64,000 nt of DNA from Myxococcales bacterium (GTDB taxonomy: Bacteria; Myxococcota_A; Polyangia; Polyangiales; Polyangiaceae), in the NCBI GenBank assembly GCA_016706225.1, contig JADJKB010000014.1, positions 1 through 64,000 on the forward strand, given 5' to 3'. The notes under the pieces were generated by a model. That model was not told the origin of the DNA. It worked only from the letters and a program-made list of their open reading frames with translations, and did no database searches. The position numbers and the translations under genes are program-made. Shown here piece by piece: positions 41,861 through 50,877 of this stretch; position 1 is the stretch's first letter; every line of letters starts with the position of its first letter.

Positions 41861-43309
41861 TCAGGGGGCGATGCTCACGTGCGCCACGACGTTCTCTTTT
41901 CCAGCGCCGACGAGCGCGAAGTTCAGACCGCTGACCGCCGTCGTCTGATAGGCAGTGCTCTCCGGGTAGATCGCCAGCACAGGACCGAAGCCCGCCGGGA
42001 GCGCAACGTGGTTCTCCTTCAGATTGCTCCAGGCAATGGCCTTGCCGCTCGGACGATCGACCTTGGTTGCGACTCGATGGGCGAGCTCGCCCGCGTTGGG
42101 TCCGTACACGAGGCTCAAGCGCCCTTCGCTCGGCACGAAGCGCGCGCGATAGGTGCTCGGCATGCTGAAGCTCGCCGTCGCCCAGGCGCCGGCGTTCGGC
42201 CGATGAAAATAGGCAACCGCGCCGGCGGCGGTGCGAGCGATGAGGTGGGTGTCGCCGGAATCGGGGTCGGTCCACACGTCGTTGGTCGAGCTGATGGCGT
42301 CGCCGGCGCTCGGCGCGAGCACATTGGACCAGCTCACGGCGTCCGTGGTCGTCAGATCGGCGTAACCGACGGCGCCGAGGAACGTCCATGCCGGTGCCTT
42401 GCCGGCGACGAGCTGCGCGTGGAACGTGAGCGCGGAGGGCTTGGCGCCACCGAACGCGACGTTGATGTACGAAGCGTCGTTGTAACCCGCCACCCCTCCC
42501 GAGCGCGGACCGTTCCAGCCTCCACCGTAGTCGACGACGTAATGGAACGAACCCCCACCGCCGTCGACGACTCCCGTCCACCACACCAGGCGTGAGCCCT
42601 GGGGCGACACGGCCGCACCAATGTAGTTGGTGCTCGGGCCGAGGGTGAACGGGAGCGAGGTGCACGGGCTCGGGCCGACCTTCGGCACAAACCGGCACTC
42701 GCGCACCGAGTGCGCTACGACGTCGATGCCGAAGGTCTGAAGCTCGCCGCCTACCGCGAGGGTCGCGGTGTTCTGCTGAACCGAACCCGGCAGCGCGACG
42801 GTGCCCCGCGCTTGCCATCCGCCGCTCGTCTTCTCGAAATATCCGAGGGTGTGATTCGAGAGCACGTCGCAGGTCGCTCCCGAGTCTCCGGGTTGTGAGC
42901 AGTAGTCGTCGACGAACCACAGGCTGTCGCCGTTGCCGCTCGACGCTGGAGCGCGCACCAGGTGCCCGAGATGGGGTCCCCAGCCGCCGAACATGCCGCC
43001 AGAGATGAAGCGGTGGTGGTCGTGGATGAGGCTGACCTCGGGTCCTGGCGTGCTCGCGTCGGAGCCTCCGTCGCTGTCACCGCCCTCCGCCGAATCCTCC
43101 GCGACATCGGCCGAGGCATCGAGCGCGGCACTGCCGCCGCTTCCGCCCGTCCACGGGCTCCCGTCGAGGACCGCGCTGCCACCGCTCCCGGCCTTGCCGG
43201 AGTCCCCTGCGCCGGCAGTCTCGGCGGAGTCGTCGCCGCACGCGGAGGCGAGCAGCGCGGGCATGACGAGCGCCAAACAGACGGCCCTGGTGCGGAGCGT
43301 TTGCGACAT
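41861..43309 (-). CDS. Lipoprotein with beta-propeller-like repeats
   Basis: The protein has 482 residues from the ATG at 43309, giving signal and lipobox LLASACGDD. After an Ala/Ser/Asp linker (~90 residues) the body has recurring ~45-residue beta segments with Trp/Tyr/Phe at strand ends (HHRFISGGMFGGWGPHLGHL, SLWFVDDYCSQPGDSG, RLVWWTGVVDGGGGSFHYVV, DVWTDPDSGDTHLIARTAAG, VAYFHRPNAGAWATASFSMP), resembling a six- or seven-bladed propeller. No catalytic motif. It is probably an exported binding protein. It lies 230 bases after the TPR/PEGA gene on the same strand; that gap appears non-coding. Confidence 0.8.
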   Translation of the reverse strand: MSQTLRTRAVCLALVMPALLASACGDDSAETAGAGDSGKAGSGGSAVLDGSPWTGGSGGSAALDASADVAEDSAEGGDSDGGSDASTPGPEVSLIHDHHRFISGGMFGGWGPHLGHLVRAPASSGNGDSLWFVDDYCSQPGDSGATCDVLSNHTLGYFEKTSGGWQARGTVALPGSVQQNTATLAVGGELQTFGIDVVAHSVRECRFVPKVGPSPCTSLPFTLGPSTNYIGAAVSPQGSRLVWWTGVVDGGGGSFHYVVDYGGGWNGPRSGGVAGYNDASYINVAFGGAKPSALTFHAQLVAGKAPAWTFLGAVGYADLTTTDAVSWSNVLAPSAGDAISSTNDVWTDPDSGDTHLIARTAAGAVAYFHRPNAGAWATASFSMPSTYRARFVPSEGRLSLVYGPNAGELAHRVATKVDRPSGKAIAWSNLKENHVALPAGFGPVLAIYPESTAYQTTAVSGLNFALVGAGKENVVAHVSIAP

Positions 43310-43540
43310 CCCGTAGCCAGTGTGGCACGAACACGGGCACGAGCCGGCCGAGGACGCGCCCGCGGCAGAACGGAGCCCCTGCTCGATACCTGGGACATCC
43401 GCGCGCCGACGGCAGCGCACGCACGCCGGCCGGAGTACGCGCGGTCCTCACGCTGCCGTCGCATCGGTGACATCGACTGTCCCGCGGTTCGGCCAACCAA
43501 ACAGCCCCGCGCACGGCGGCGCGCCGCTCAGGTGCGCTAG

Positions 43541-44572
43541 CTAGAACGCCCCGCTCACCCCGAGGCCGCCGCCGCGCGGGCCCACCATCGGCACGAACTG
43601 CGTGCGACGCGCGGACTTCTCGGGCGCCGAGCCGCCACTGCTCAGGAGCAGGACCACACCCGCGCCGACACCGACGGCGCCGACCGCAAAGCCGATGGTG
43701 GAGAAGGTCGCGGCACTCTTGGCATCATCGCGCAGGTCGACGCCCTGCGGCGTGCAGCGATTCGGATCACTCTGACCGATGGCTTCGCCACATTGGTCCT
43801 TGGACTCGTTCTTCTTCGAGAAGGTCTTGAGGCCGAAATAGCTACCGACGCCGACGCCCACCACGCCAACGCCGAGCGCGACCCAGCCGAGGGTGCTGCC
43901 GCCGCCGGGGCTGGCCTTCTGCGCGGGTTTCTCGGTCGGCGCTCGCTCCGATGTCGGAGCCTTCTCCGCTGCCGCCGCAGGCGCAGCTTCCTCTGCTTCG
44001 AGCGCCGGGACCTCGACCGTGGTCGTGCGGGCTTCCCCCTCGATGTGAAGCTGCTTCGTCCACGTCTTCTTGCCGGGCGCCGACACTTTGACCTCGTGCG
44101 TGCCGGGGTCGATGGGCAGTGCGGTGCCGAGCGCGCTGGTGCCGACGGCGGTGCCGTCGATCTCGAGCGTGGCGCCCTCGAGCCCGTTGGGCAACTTGAA
44201 GCTCACTCGTGCCAAGCGCTTCTCGAGCTGCTGCACGTGGGTCCGGGCGAACTTCTCGCGTTGTTTGCTCTTGTCACGCTTGGCGATGGCCGCAGCTTCG
44301 TTGAACTCCGCCCATGCACTGGCCGTCTTGCCCTGCTCCGCATGGCAGTTGGCGAGGTTCAGTAGTGTACCCAGGCGTTGTGAGAGCTTGAGGCTCTCGG
44401 CGAGCTTCGGACAGGCCTCGTCCCATTTCTCGGCTGCCATCAGCTTCTTGGCGTCGTCGAACAGGGCATCGGCGGCGGCCTTGTCCGAGGCCGACTCCTG
44501 CGCGAGTGCGATGGACGAGAGCGACAGCAGCAGGGTGGCAGTGCAGAGGCTGGTAGTGGTGGGGTGGAACAT
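43541..44572 (-). CDS. Kinase-associated TPR/PEGA-like envelope protein (second copy of the type)
   Basis: The protein has 343 residues. Signal peptide ending SLSSIALAQE, TPR-like helices (ADALFDDAKKLMAAEKWDEA, LGTLLNLANCHAEQGKTASA), a PEGA-like beta domain (GATLEIDGTAVGTSALGTAL, PIDPGTHEVKVSAPGKKTW), a Glu/Ala/Pro linker and two C-terminal hydrophobic segments (LGWVALGVGVVGVGVGSYFG; TIGFAVGAVGVGAGVVLLLS) with two cysteines between them. Same architecture as 18945-19907. It begins 3 bases after the kinase stop, so it is the second gene of a kinase operon. Role as a kinase partner is inferred from recurrence. Confidence 0.9.
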   Translation of the reverse strand: MFHPTTTSLCTATLLLSLSSIALAQESASDKAAADALFDDAKKLMAAEKWDEACPKLAESLKLSQRLGTLLNLANCHAEQGKTASAWAEFNEAAAIAKRDKSKQREKFARTHVQQLEKRLARVSFKLPNGLEGATLEIDGTAVGTSALGTALPIDPGTHEVKVSAPGKKTWTKQLHIEGEARTTTVEVPALEAEEAAPAAAAEKAPTSERAPTEKPAQKASPGGGSTLGWVALGVGVVGVGVGSYFGLKTFSKKNESKDQCGEAIGQSDPNRCTPQGVDLRDDAKSAATFSTIGFAVGAVGVGAGVVLLLSSGGSAPEKSARRTQFVPMVGPRGGGLGVSGAF

Positions 44573-44575
44573 GGC

Positions 44576-46087
44576 TCAGTAGCTGTCGCTCAAGAGGTCT
44601 TCGGTGCTCTTGCCCGGACGAGCGCCGGGCTTCACCGGCTTCTTCACTGAGCGAGCGGCGGGGGCAGCGCTCGCGCTCGGCGTTGGCGCGGTGCTGTCGC
44701 TCGGCGCGGCGCTCGGCGCGGTGCTGTCGCTCGGCGCGGTGCTCGCGGCAGAAGCGCTTGGCGTAGCGCCCGGCGCCGCGGCGCGAGGCTCTTCTGCGCT
44801 CGGAGCAGGCGCCGGCGCTGGTCCGGGCGCAGCGGCCACGGCGGACGGAGCGGCCGGAGCTTCGCTGGACCCGGCAAGGAGCAGCGCGAGAGCCCCACCC
44901 AGACCAAGAAGTCCCACCGCAGCCAGGGCCATGAACAACCCGCGGCGCTTGGGCCGGAACTCCGCGGCGGCGGCCTGGGTGACCGGACCCACGGTGCCGA
45001 CACTGAGCTCCTCGCCCCGGGTCCCACGCCGCATCAAACGTGTCAGCTCTTCGTCCCTGGCTGGAGCAATAGGCGCCGGCGCCACGGCCGCCGGCGCTGC
45101 TGCTACGGCGGGGCCTCCGAGCTGCCCGCCCACCAGCAAGGCGGTGATGCGCTGCACGCTGGGCTGCGACGCCGGCGTGCCGAACGGCGCCAGCGCCAGC
45201 GCCAGCTCGGCGACGTTGCGGTAACGACGCTCGCGGTCGCGTTCCAGGCAGCGCTCGATCACCTGGCCAAGTCCGTCGGGGACGTCGCTGCGGGTGTCGC
45301 GGATGGGCGGAGGGATGTGGAGCAAGACCTTGCCGATGGTCTCGCCCATCGTGGTGCCAGCGAACGGGCTCTTGCCGTCGAGGAGCTGGTAGAGAATGAC
45401 GCCGAAGGACCAGATGTCCGTGCGCGCGTCCACGTGCTTCGCGTTCTGCACCTGCTCCGGAGACATGTAGCGCGGAGAGCCCAGCATGGTCGCGGTCGCC
45501 GTCAGGTCTTCCTCCGTGCTCTCGTCCGTTGCCATCACCTTGCTGATCCCGAAGTCGAGTACCTTGACCTCGCGGGCGCGTCCCGGCTTCTGGCACAGGA
45601 AGAGATTGCTGGGCTTGAGGTCGCGATGGATGATGCCAACCGCGTGCGCCTCGGCGATGCCCTCGAGCGCCTGGAGCAACAGGTCGATCGTCTCGCCCAC
45701 GGGCAGTCGTCCGCGAGTCTTGAGCTCGTGGCCCAAGTCGTGGCCAACGAGGTGCTCCATCACCATGTAGGGTGAGCCGTCGGGCAGGGTGCCGCAGTCG
45801 AAGACGCGACACACGCGCGACGACTCGATGCACGCCGCCGCCCGCGCTTCGCGCAGGAAGCGTTCGACGCTCTGCGCGTGCTGGGCATCGGAGAGCAGGA
45901 ACTTGACCGCGTAGCGCTGACCGAGCTGAACGTGCTCGGCAGCGACGACCACGCCCATGCCCCCGGCCGCCAGGATCTCGAGCACCCGGTACTTGTCGGC
46001 GACGAGCTCGCCCACCTTCACCGGGGAGCGTTCCGCCGCGCTCTTCCTCGGCTTGTCGCCGGTGCCGGACCCGTACCCCGAAGACAT
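44576..46087 (-). CDS. Transmembrane Ser/Thr protein kinase
   Basis: The protein has 503 residues. Kinase domain ~30-290: LAAGGMGVVVAAEHVQLGQR, AVKFLL lysine, IIHRDLKPSNLFLC catalytic loop, VKVLDFGISKVMATD, and the SPRYMSPEQ P-loop anchor. After a Pro/Ala linker comes one membrane segment (about 383-407, LFMALAAVGLLGLGGALALL) and a low-complexity Ser/Pro/Ala external tail ending KSTEDLLSDSY. All catalytic residues are present. It is followed after 3 bases by the TPR/PEGA-like gene. Substrates unknown. Confidence 0.95.
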   Translation of the reverse strand: MSSGYGSGTGDKPRKSAAERSPVKVGELVADKYRVLEILAAGGMGVVVAAEHVQLGQRYAVKFLLSDAQHAQSVERFLREARAAACIESSRVCRVFDCGTLPDGSPYMVMEHLVGHDLGHELKTRGRLPVGETIDLLLQALEGIAEAHAVGIIHRDLKPSNLFLCQKPGRAREVKVLDFGISKVMATDESTEEDLTATATMLGSPRYMSPEQVQNAKHVDARTDIWSFGVILYQLLDGKSPFAGTTMGETIGKVLLHIPPPIRDTRSDVPDGLGQVIERCLERDRERRYRNVAELALALAPFGTPASQPSVQRITALLVGGQLGGPAVAAAPAAVAPAPIAPARDEELTRLMRRGTRGEELSVGTVGPVTQAAAAEFRPKRRGLFMALAAVGLLGLGGALALLLAGSSEAPAAPSAVAAAPGPAPAPAPSAEEPRAAAPGATPSASAASTAPSDSTAPSAAPSDSTAPTPSASAAPAARSVKKPVKPGARPGKSTEDLLSDSY

Positions 46088-46158
46088 GAAGACTCCAGGA
46101 TAGCGGGCTCTCTCCTCGACGCAAAGCGGGCGATTTCGCGCTATGCTGCCTGGTCAGC

Positions 46159-46920
46159 GTGTCGGCACCTCTTCGCTTCTCTTTCGTCCTGCTCGCGTGG
46201 GCGTCGCTGGGCTGCGCGCAGATTGCCGGCCTGGAAGACGCTGAGCTCGCGAGTGGCTCGAGCGGAGGTGGTGCAACCGCCAACGACAAATATGGAAAGG
46301 CGGTGCTCGCCGATGGCCCCGTCGCGTACTACCGCTTGGACGAGGCCGTGGGCTCGCCTGGCGTGGCGGACTCGTCGGGCAACGGCAACGACGGGACCCT
46401 GAGCGGGAAGGTCGTGCTCGGCGCGCCCGGCGCCATTGCCGGGAACGGCGCGGCGTCGTTCGATGGGGTGAGCAGCATCAATCTCGGCGACAAGTTCGGG
46501 TTCGCCGGCCAGGTCGAGATGAGCGTCGAGGCCTGGATCTGGCCGCTGGCGGACGACGGCGGTTTTCTGGGCAAGGGCTACTACCAGCAGGGCGCGGGCT
46601 ACGACGGCTGGTTCCTCGCGGAAGGCTCTGACGACTTGCAGTGTGTTCGCGGTGGCGCAGGCGTCATCCTGCCGAAGCTCGGCAAGACCGAGTACACCCA
46701 TGTGGTGATGACGTTCGACGGTCTCAACCTGACCACCTACCTCAACGGCAAGACCGCCAAGAGCACGCCGACCACCACCGCCGTCATCGATCACGCGAAC
46801 CCGGTGCAGCTCGGGACCGTCAACGAGTGGGCGTCGATGGTTGGCAGCCTGGATGAGGTTGCGTTCTACGACAAGGCGCTGTCGCCCGAGCGCGTCGCCG
46901 CGCACTACGCGGCCAAGTAG
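46159..46920 (+). CDS. LamG/concanavalin-like domain lipoprotein
   Basis: The protein has 253 residues from a GTG at 46159, with signal RFSFVLLAWASLGCAQ (lipobox Cys). The mature protein is a LamG/pentraxin-type jelly roll: VAYYRLDEAVGSPGVADSSG, NGNDGTLSGKVVLGAPGAIA, SFDGVSSINLGDKFGFAGQV, EMSVEAWIWPLADDGG, YTHVVMTFDGLNLTTYLNGK, then SLDEVAFYDKALSPERVAAH, the classic closing motif. Such domains bind glycans or proteins. It is divergent from the kinase gene; no partner enzyme is adjacent. Confidence 0.9.
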   Translation: MSAPLRFSFVLLAWASLGCAQIAGLEDAELASGSSGGGATANDKYGKAVLADGPVAYYRLDEAVGSPGVADSSGNGNDGTLSGKVVLGAPGAIAGNGAASFDGVSSINLGDKFGFAGQVEMSVEAWIWPLADDGGFLGKGYYQQGAGYDGWFLAEGSDDLQCVRGGAGVILPKLGKTEYTHVVMTFDGLNLTTYLNGKTAKSTPTTTAVIDHANPVQLGTVNEWASMVGSLDEVAFYDKALSPERVAAHYAAK

Positions 46921-46931
46921 CCCGGCGGTCC

Positions 46932-47741
46932 TCAGCGTCCCAGGTGAACGCGCCCAAAGCGCGCGCTCTTGTGGAAGTTGCCCTGCGCCAGCAAGGGCGA
47001 CCAGGCCAGCGAGTCGCTCTGTCCGTCGCGGAAGCTGTAGAAGTTCGCGCGCATCGTCGCACCGGGTCGCGGGGGGCCCGCGAACGCGGAGGTGCGCAGG
47101 GAAGCCCACGGGACCCTCAGCTCGACCACGTATCGGCCGCGGCGCCCATCGATCTCGACCGCACGCTCGACGCCGCTCCTCCACTCCTGGTGCCCGAAGC
47201 GTTTCGACGCGTCGTCCGGCCCGCCCGTGACCGGGTTCATGTAATCGTCGAAGCGTGTATCCCAGACCGCGCCGTTCACGTCCACCTGCAGCTCGAAGTA
47301 GTCGCGGTTGTCGCTGCGCTCGCCGGGCTGCAACATGAGCTCGACGCCGGATGCCCGCGCCCAGATGTGGGGGTCCACGTCGTCGTGCCCGAACGGAGAG
47401 GTCGGTCCCGCGTCCCAGACCTCGAAGGCCACGAGCAGGTCCTGCTCGTTCCAGACCACGCGGGCGCGCGCGTTGACCTTGGAGCTCGGTGCCGGTCGAC
47501 CCGAGCCCGGAGAGACGAACATCTTCGACATGCCGGCGCCGACCCAGGCCTGTTCGTCCAGCTTGCCGTCGATGACGATGGCATTGGGAAGGACCCTCGG
47601 CGCCGTCAGCTCCGGCAACGCGCCATCGCTGCGATCGACGAGCGGTTCATCGTAGCTCGGGGCACGCTTGCAGCCGTGAGTCGTGAGCGCCGCGAGCAGC
47701 GCGGCCCACGCGAGCGGGGTGACAGGACGATGACGCGACAT
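46932..47741 (-). CDS. CBM9-like carbohydrate-binding lipoprotein
   Basis: The protein has 269 residues; lipobox TTHGC. The family-9 carbohydrate-binding-like fold is recognisable from the opening IVIDGKLDEQAWVGAGMSKM, the strand ARVVWNEQDLLVAFEVWDAG, the acidic VELMLQPGERSDNRDYFELQ and VDVNGAVWD, RYVVELRVPWASL, and the ending LAWSPLLAQGNFHKSARFGR. This half-jelly-roll occurs alone in many surface proteins that may bind sugars or be assembly units. It converges with the LamG gene 11 bases away. Ligand unknown. Confidence 0.85.
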   Translation of the reverse strand: MSRHRPVTPLAWAALLAALTTHGCKRAPSYDEPLVDRSDGALPELTAPRVLPNAIVIDGKLDEQAWVGAGMSKMFVSPGSGRPAPSSKVNARARVVWNEQDLLVAFEVWDAGPTSPFGHDDVDPHIWARASGVELMLQPGERSDNRDYFELQVDVNGAVWDTRFDDYMNPVTGGPDDASKRFGHQEWRSGVERAVEIDGRRGRYVVELRVPWASLRTSAFAGPPRPGATMRANFYSFRDGQSDSLAWSPLLAQGNFHKSARFGRVHLGR

Positions 47742-47879
47742 CGGCAGCCGGGTGTTCCAGTGGGTCCACGAGACTATCCGAACGGCGCGGGACGGGCACC
47801 CATGCGCTCGCGCCGGCGAAAGCTCGTGTCGCGCGCCCGCGCTTCACGCATCCCCCCCAGGCGTGCGAAACTCACCTCC

Positions 47880-48809
47880 ATGCCTGAGGGTTGGGGTGGT
47901 GAAGCGACGCTGCCGGTGGGGACTGCGAACGAGGTGGTGCGGCCTGAGTCTGCTCTTGCGCGGGGGGCCCTCGTCGGCAACTACGAGGTCGTGTCATTGA
48001 TCGGCATGGGTGGCATGGGCGTCGTGTATCGCGCCCGTGATCGCCGCCTCTCCCGCGATGTGGCGCTCAAGCTGATCCGGGCTCAGGTGCCCGGCACCAG
48101 CGCCTGCGGCGTGATGTGCTCGCTGTTGCTGCACGAAGCCCGCACCATGGCGCGCCTTCGCCACCCGAACCTGGTCGCCGTCCACGACGTCGGCGAGTTC
48201 CGCGGCTGTGTCTTCGTCGCGATGGAGTTCGTCGAAGGCCAGACTTTGCGAGAGTGGTTGACCCCCGCGCGGACTTGGCGCGAGCGCATGGACGCCCTAC
48301 ACCAAGCGGGTCGCGGCCTCGAGGCGGCTCACGCCGCCGGCGTCGTACACCGGGACTTCAAACCGGACAACGTGCTGGTCAGCAGCGCCGGGCGGGTGCT
48401 CGTCACCGATTTCGGCGTTGCTCGTAGCGCCGCGGACATGGCAGAGCCTGCGAGCTTTGCTTGCGGTTGTGACACCAACGCGGCGTCGGAGATCGACACC
48501 GGAGCCGTGGTGGGCACACCCGGCTACATGTCGCCGGAACAACACGATGGACTGGCCACCGACGCACGCAGCGATCAGTTCAACTTTGCGGTCACGGCCT
48601 GGGAGATCCTCTATGGACAGCTGCCGTTCGCCGGAGCCTCACTCGCGGAGACCCGCTCGGCGCTCCGAGCGCCGCCGCGCGAGCCGCCGACCGGCGAGGT
48701 GCCGCCCGAGGTGCTGGCAGTGTTGAGGCGTGGGCTCGGTCAGCGTGCGAGTGCCCGGTTCCCGTCGATGGCTGACTTTTTGGAGCGCCTCGAGCGCGCG
48801 GCGAGCTGA
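47880..48809 (+). CDS. Soluble Ser/Thr protein kinase
   Basis: The protein has 309 residues, with ATG 47880 chosen because the kinase domain starts ~30 residues later and the upstream frame is antisense to a lipoprotein gene. Complete kinase: IGMGGMGVVYRARDRRLSRD, ALKLI lysine, VVHRDFKPDNVLVS, VTDFGVARS, and GTPGYMSPEQHDG. The activation loop has an unusual Cys pair (FACGCDTNAAS), which might make it redox- or metal-sensitive. No membrane segment and no C-terminal extension beyond the domain, so cytoplasmic, unlike the two other kinases in the window. No obvious regulated neighbour. Confidence 0.94.
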   Translation: MPEGWGGEATLPVGTANEVVRPESALARGALVGNYEVVSLIGMGGMGVVYRARDRRLSRDVALKLIRAQVPGTSACGVMCSLLLHEARTMARLRHPNLVAVHDVGEFRGCVFVAMEFVEGQTLREWLTPARTWRERMDALHQAGRGLEAAHAAGVVHRDFKPDNVLVSSAGRVLVTDFGVARSAADMAEPASFACGCDTNAASEIDTGAVVGTPGYMSPEQHDGLATDARSDQFNFAVTAWEILYGQLPFAGASLAETRSALRAPPREPPTGEVPPEVLAVLRRGLGQRASARFPSMADFLERLERAAS

Positions 48810-48835
48810 GGCCGCCCCGCGCCTCGCATCATCAG

Positions 48836-50026
48836 CTACTTCCAGCAGAACTTGTTGGCCTGCGCCGCGCGCAGCGTGAAGTCTTGCTCCTTCAAGTCGA
48901 CGACGGCAAAGGAGGTTTTGGGCCACACCAGGTTCCCGGGGTTGCAGGCCTTGAAGTACGCACTCTGCTCCAGCTTCAGATCGGTGTGGGTGGTGTGCCC
49001 GGCCCACATCAGGGCGTTCGACAGGGGTTTGCCGCGACCCTGGTCCTCGCAGATATTCTCGCGGCAACGGGTGCGGCGGAACACCACGCCCGGGCCGCCG
49101 TCGTAGTCCGAGAAACAGCCGTTCCCCATGCGAATGGCGTCGACGTCCTCGACCAAGCCGGTGCTCGGGCCACCGTCGAAGATCACCCCGACGCCCGAGG
49201 GTGAGTTGTTGCCGTCGATCATGCCGCGGCGGATCGTCAGGTTCTTGCTCTGAAACACGTTCACGTTGTCTTCGGGCCACGAGCCCTTCGGGTTCACGAC
49301 GGAGAAATCTTCCAGCAGACCGTTGTCGGAGTTGTTCCACTGCACCACCTGCCCGCGAGGAAACGGGCCGCGGAAGTCGTGCCCCTCGATGAACTGCAGC
49401 ACGCTGTCCGGACACTGCACCAGGTAGATGCCGCTCGAGCCCCGCTCCAGCGTGGCGCCGGTGACCCGGGGACCGGCCGACGAATAACACTGGATGTTGT
49501 TCAAGTTCTCGTTCGCGTTCTTGCCACTCGTGGGCGCGCCGGTGTGCACCACACGCACGTTCTCGATCACGATGTCGTCGGCGTTCGAAATGTCGATCCC
49601 GGGTCCGCCCTCGTGGAGGATTTCGACGTTGCGAATCACCACCTTGTCGAATCCATCGACCTTGATCGCCGCACCGCTCTTGGAGGTGATGCGCAGCTTC
49701 TCGATGATCTGACCGTTTGCGGTCACCGTCACTGCCCCGGATTCGGTCAGCGTGCAGCTGGGGGTGCCGCCGGAGCCACCGCTGCCGGCCGCGCCGCCCG
49801 ACCCCGCCGCGCCGCCCGCGCCTGCCGCTCCGCCGGTCGCACTGCTGCCGCCACCCCCCGCGGCACCCGCCGCCCCGCCCGTCGAGCCGCCGCCCGCGCC
49901 GGCGGTTCCTCCCGCGCCGCCGCTCGTTCCACCGCTGCCGCCCGTGGCCTTGGCGGTGCTCGAAGCGTCATCGCCGCAGGCGACGAAGACCAACAACGAC
50001 AGCGAAATCGAGACGGCGCGCAGCAT
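48836..50026 (-). CDS. Right-handed beta-helix (pectate-lyase-like) lipoprotein
   Basis: The protein has 396 residues; signal with lipobox LLVFVACGDD, a Gly/Ala/Thr-rich linker of ~75 residues, then a parallel beta-helix. Coils are visible as short strand repeats: IIEKLRITSKSGAAIKVDGF, DKVVIRNVEILHEGGPGIDI, SNADDIVIENVRVVHTGAPT, GLLEDFSVVNPKGSW, DNVNVFQSKNLTIRRGMIDG, STGLVEDVDAIRMGNGCFSD. This matches the PbH1/right-handed helix superfamily of polysaccharide lyases, hydrolases and adhesins. Specific active-site residues cannot be assigned by eye, so either a glycan-degrading enzyme or an adhesin. Probably surface-anchored. Confidence 0.88.
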   Translation of the reverse strand: MLRAVSISLSLLVFVACGDDASSTAKATGGSGGTSGGAGGTAGAGGGSTGGAAGAAGGGGSSATGGAAGAGGAAGSGGAAGSGGSGGTPSCTLTESGAVTVTANGQIIEKLRITSKSGAAIKVDGFDKVVIRNVEILHEGGPGIDISNADDIVIENVRVVHTGAPTSGKNANENLNNIQCYSSAGPRVTGATLERGSSGIYLVQCPDSVLQFIEGHDFRGPFPRGQVVQWNNSDNGLLEDFSVVNPKGSWPEDNVNVFQSKNLTIRRGMIDGNNSPSGVGVIFDGGPSTGLVEDVDAIRMGNGCFSDYDGGPGVVFRRTRCRENICEDQGRGKPLSNALMWAGHTTHTDLKLEQSAYFKACNPGNLVWPKTSFAVVDLKEQDFTLRAAQANKFCWK

Positions 50027-50103
50027 GTCGAAAGCTCCAGACCTCGCCCGCGAGCGCGGGTGAGCCGACATTTTCCGGCGAACCTGACCTAAAGTCGAGC
50101 GCG

Positions 50104-50841
50104 ATGAAGGCGGCGTGCGTTTGTGCAGCATTGGCCCTCGTGGCCTGCCAGGGTCCGAAGACCAAGGAGTGTTTCCGACTCGTGCAGGCTGCGTCGGTCG
50201 CGTCGCACGACGTCGACGCCAAACGCATCGAGAGTGTCGAGGCCGGCTTGAAGGCGGTCGAGGCAGCCGAGCAAGCCTGTACCGAGGCGGGGCGAGACGA
50301 GGAGGTCAAACAGCTCGCCAAGGGTCGCGTCGATCTCGCGGCGCACCTCGAGCGCTTGAAACGCAAGGCGACCGATCCGGCACGCCAGCCCTTGAGTGCG
50401 GAAGAGCTCGCGGAGCTGGTGGCCAAGGGTGATCCACACTGTCCGAAGGGGCAGGGGTACAAACACTCCGCGTCAGGCAACGAGATCCGCTGCAACGGTC
50501 CGCAGGTCGTCGAGATGAACTACGCCGCGGCGCGCGACTACTTCGATCGCCGCGGATACAAGCTGAGCGACGTCGAGCCGGCTCAGCTGAAAGCGGAGCT
50601 CGGCGCGGAGAGCTTGGTGCTCGCGTACCAGAAACCGAAGGACACTCAGCCCCCACGCTGCATCATCATCTACCCCCCGCCGGATCAGAGCTGGCAGGAG
50701 GCTGCAGCCCGCGCGACCGGAACCCGGCCGGATCTGCTGAAGGTCGGAGGCAGCATCACGACGACCGGCGGCCGTCTGCCGATCCGCCTGGACGTCGACT
50801 CGGGGGCCGGGCCCGTGCGCATCGGCGATTGTGAGTCCTGA
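50104..50841 (+). CDS. Lipoprotein of unknown function
   Basis: The protein has 245 residues from the ATG at 50104 with signal MKAACVCAALALVACQGP (lipobox VACQ). The N-terminal half is helical and charged (SVEAGLKAVEAAEQACTEAG, EEVKQLAKGRVDLAAHLERL). The second half holds a compact segment with HCPKGQGYKHSASGNEIRCN, the phrase DYFDRRGYKLSDVEPAQLKA, and RCIIIYPPPDQSWQEAAARA. Five cysteines in the mature part. No recognised domain. It is divergent from the beta-helix gene, with 77 bases between the starts for two promoters. Confidence 0.82.
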   Translation: MKAACVCAALALVACQGPKTKECFRLVQAASVASHDVDAKRIESVEAGLKAVEAAEQACTEAGRDEEVKQLAKGRVDLAAHLERLKRKATDPARQPLSAEELAELVAKGDPHCPKGQGYKHSASGNEIRCNGPQVVEMNYAAARDYFDRRGYKLSDVEPAQLKAELGAESLVLAYQKPKDTQPPRCIIIYPPPDQSWQEAAARATGTRPDLLKVGGSITTTGGRLPIRLDVDSGAGPVRIGDCES

Positions 50842-50877
50842 GTCGCTGCCCAGAGTGGGCCGCTCGTCGCAGCGCGG

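Noticed and set aside
41562..42920. Long minus-strand ORF of 452 codons
   Set aside because: It has low-complexity Arg-rich content and overlaps the real lipoprotein (41861-43309) and the poly-Asp gene in another frame; a GC-rich shadow.
43320..43340. TGGCACG followed by GGGC on the plus strand
   Set aside because: The GC is one base off the required spacing and no plus-strand gene follows.
44274..46289. 671-codon minus-strand ORF
   Set aside because: Overlaps the kinase and TPR genes in another frame; Arg/Ala-rich without domains.
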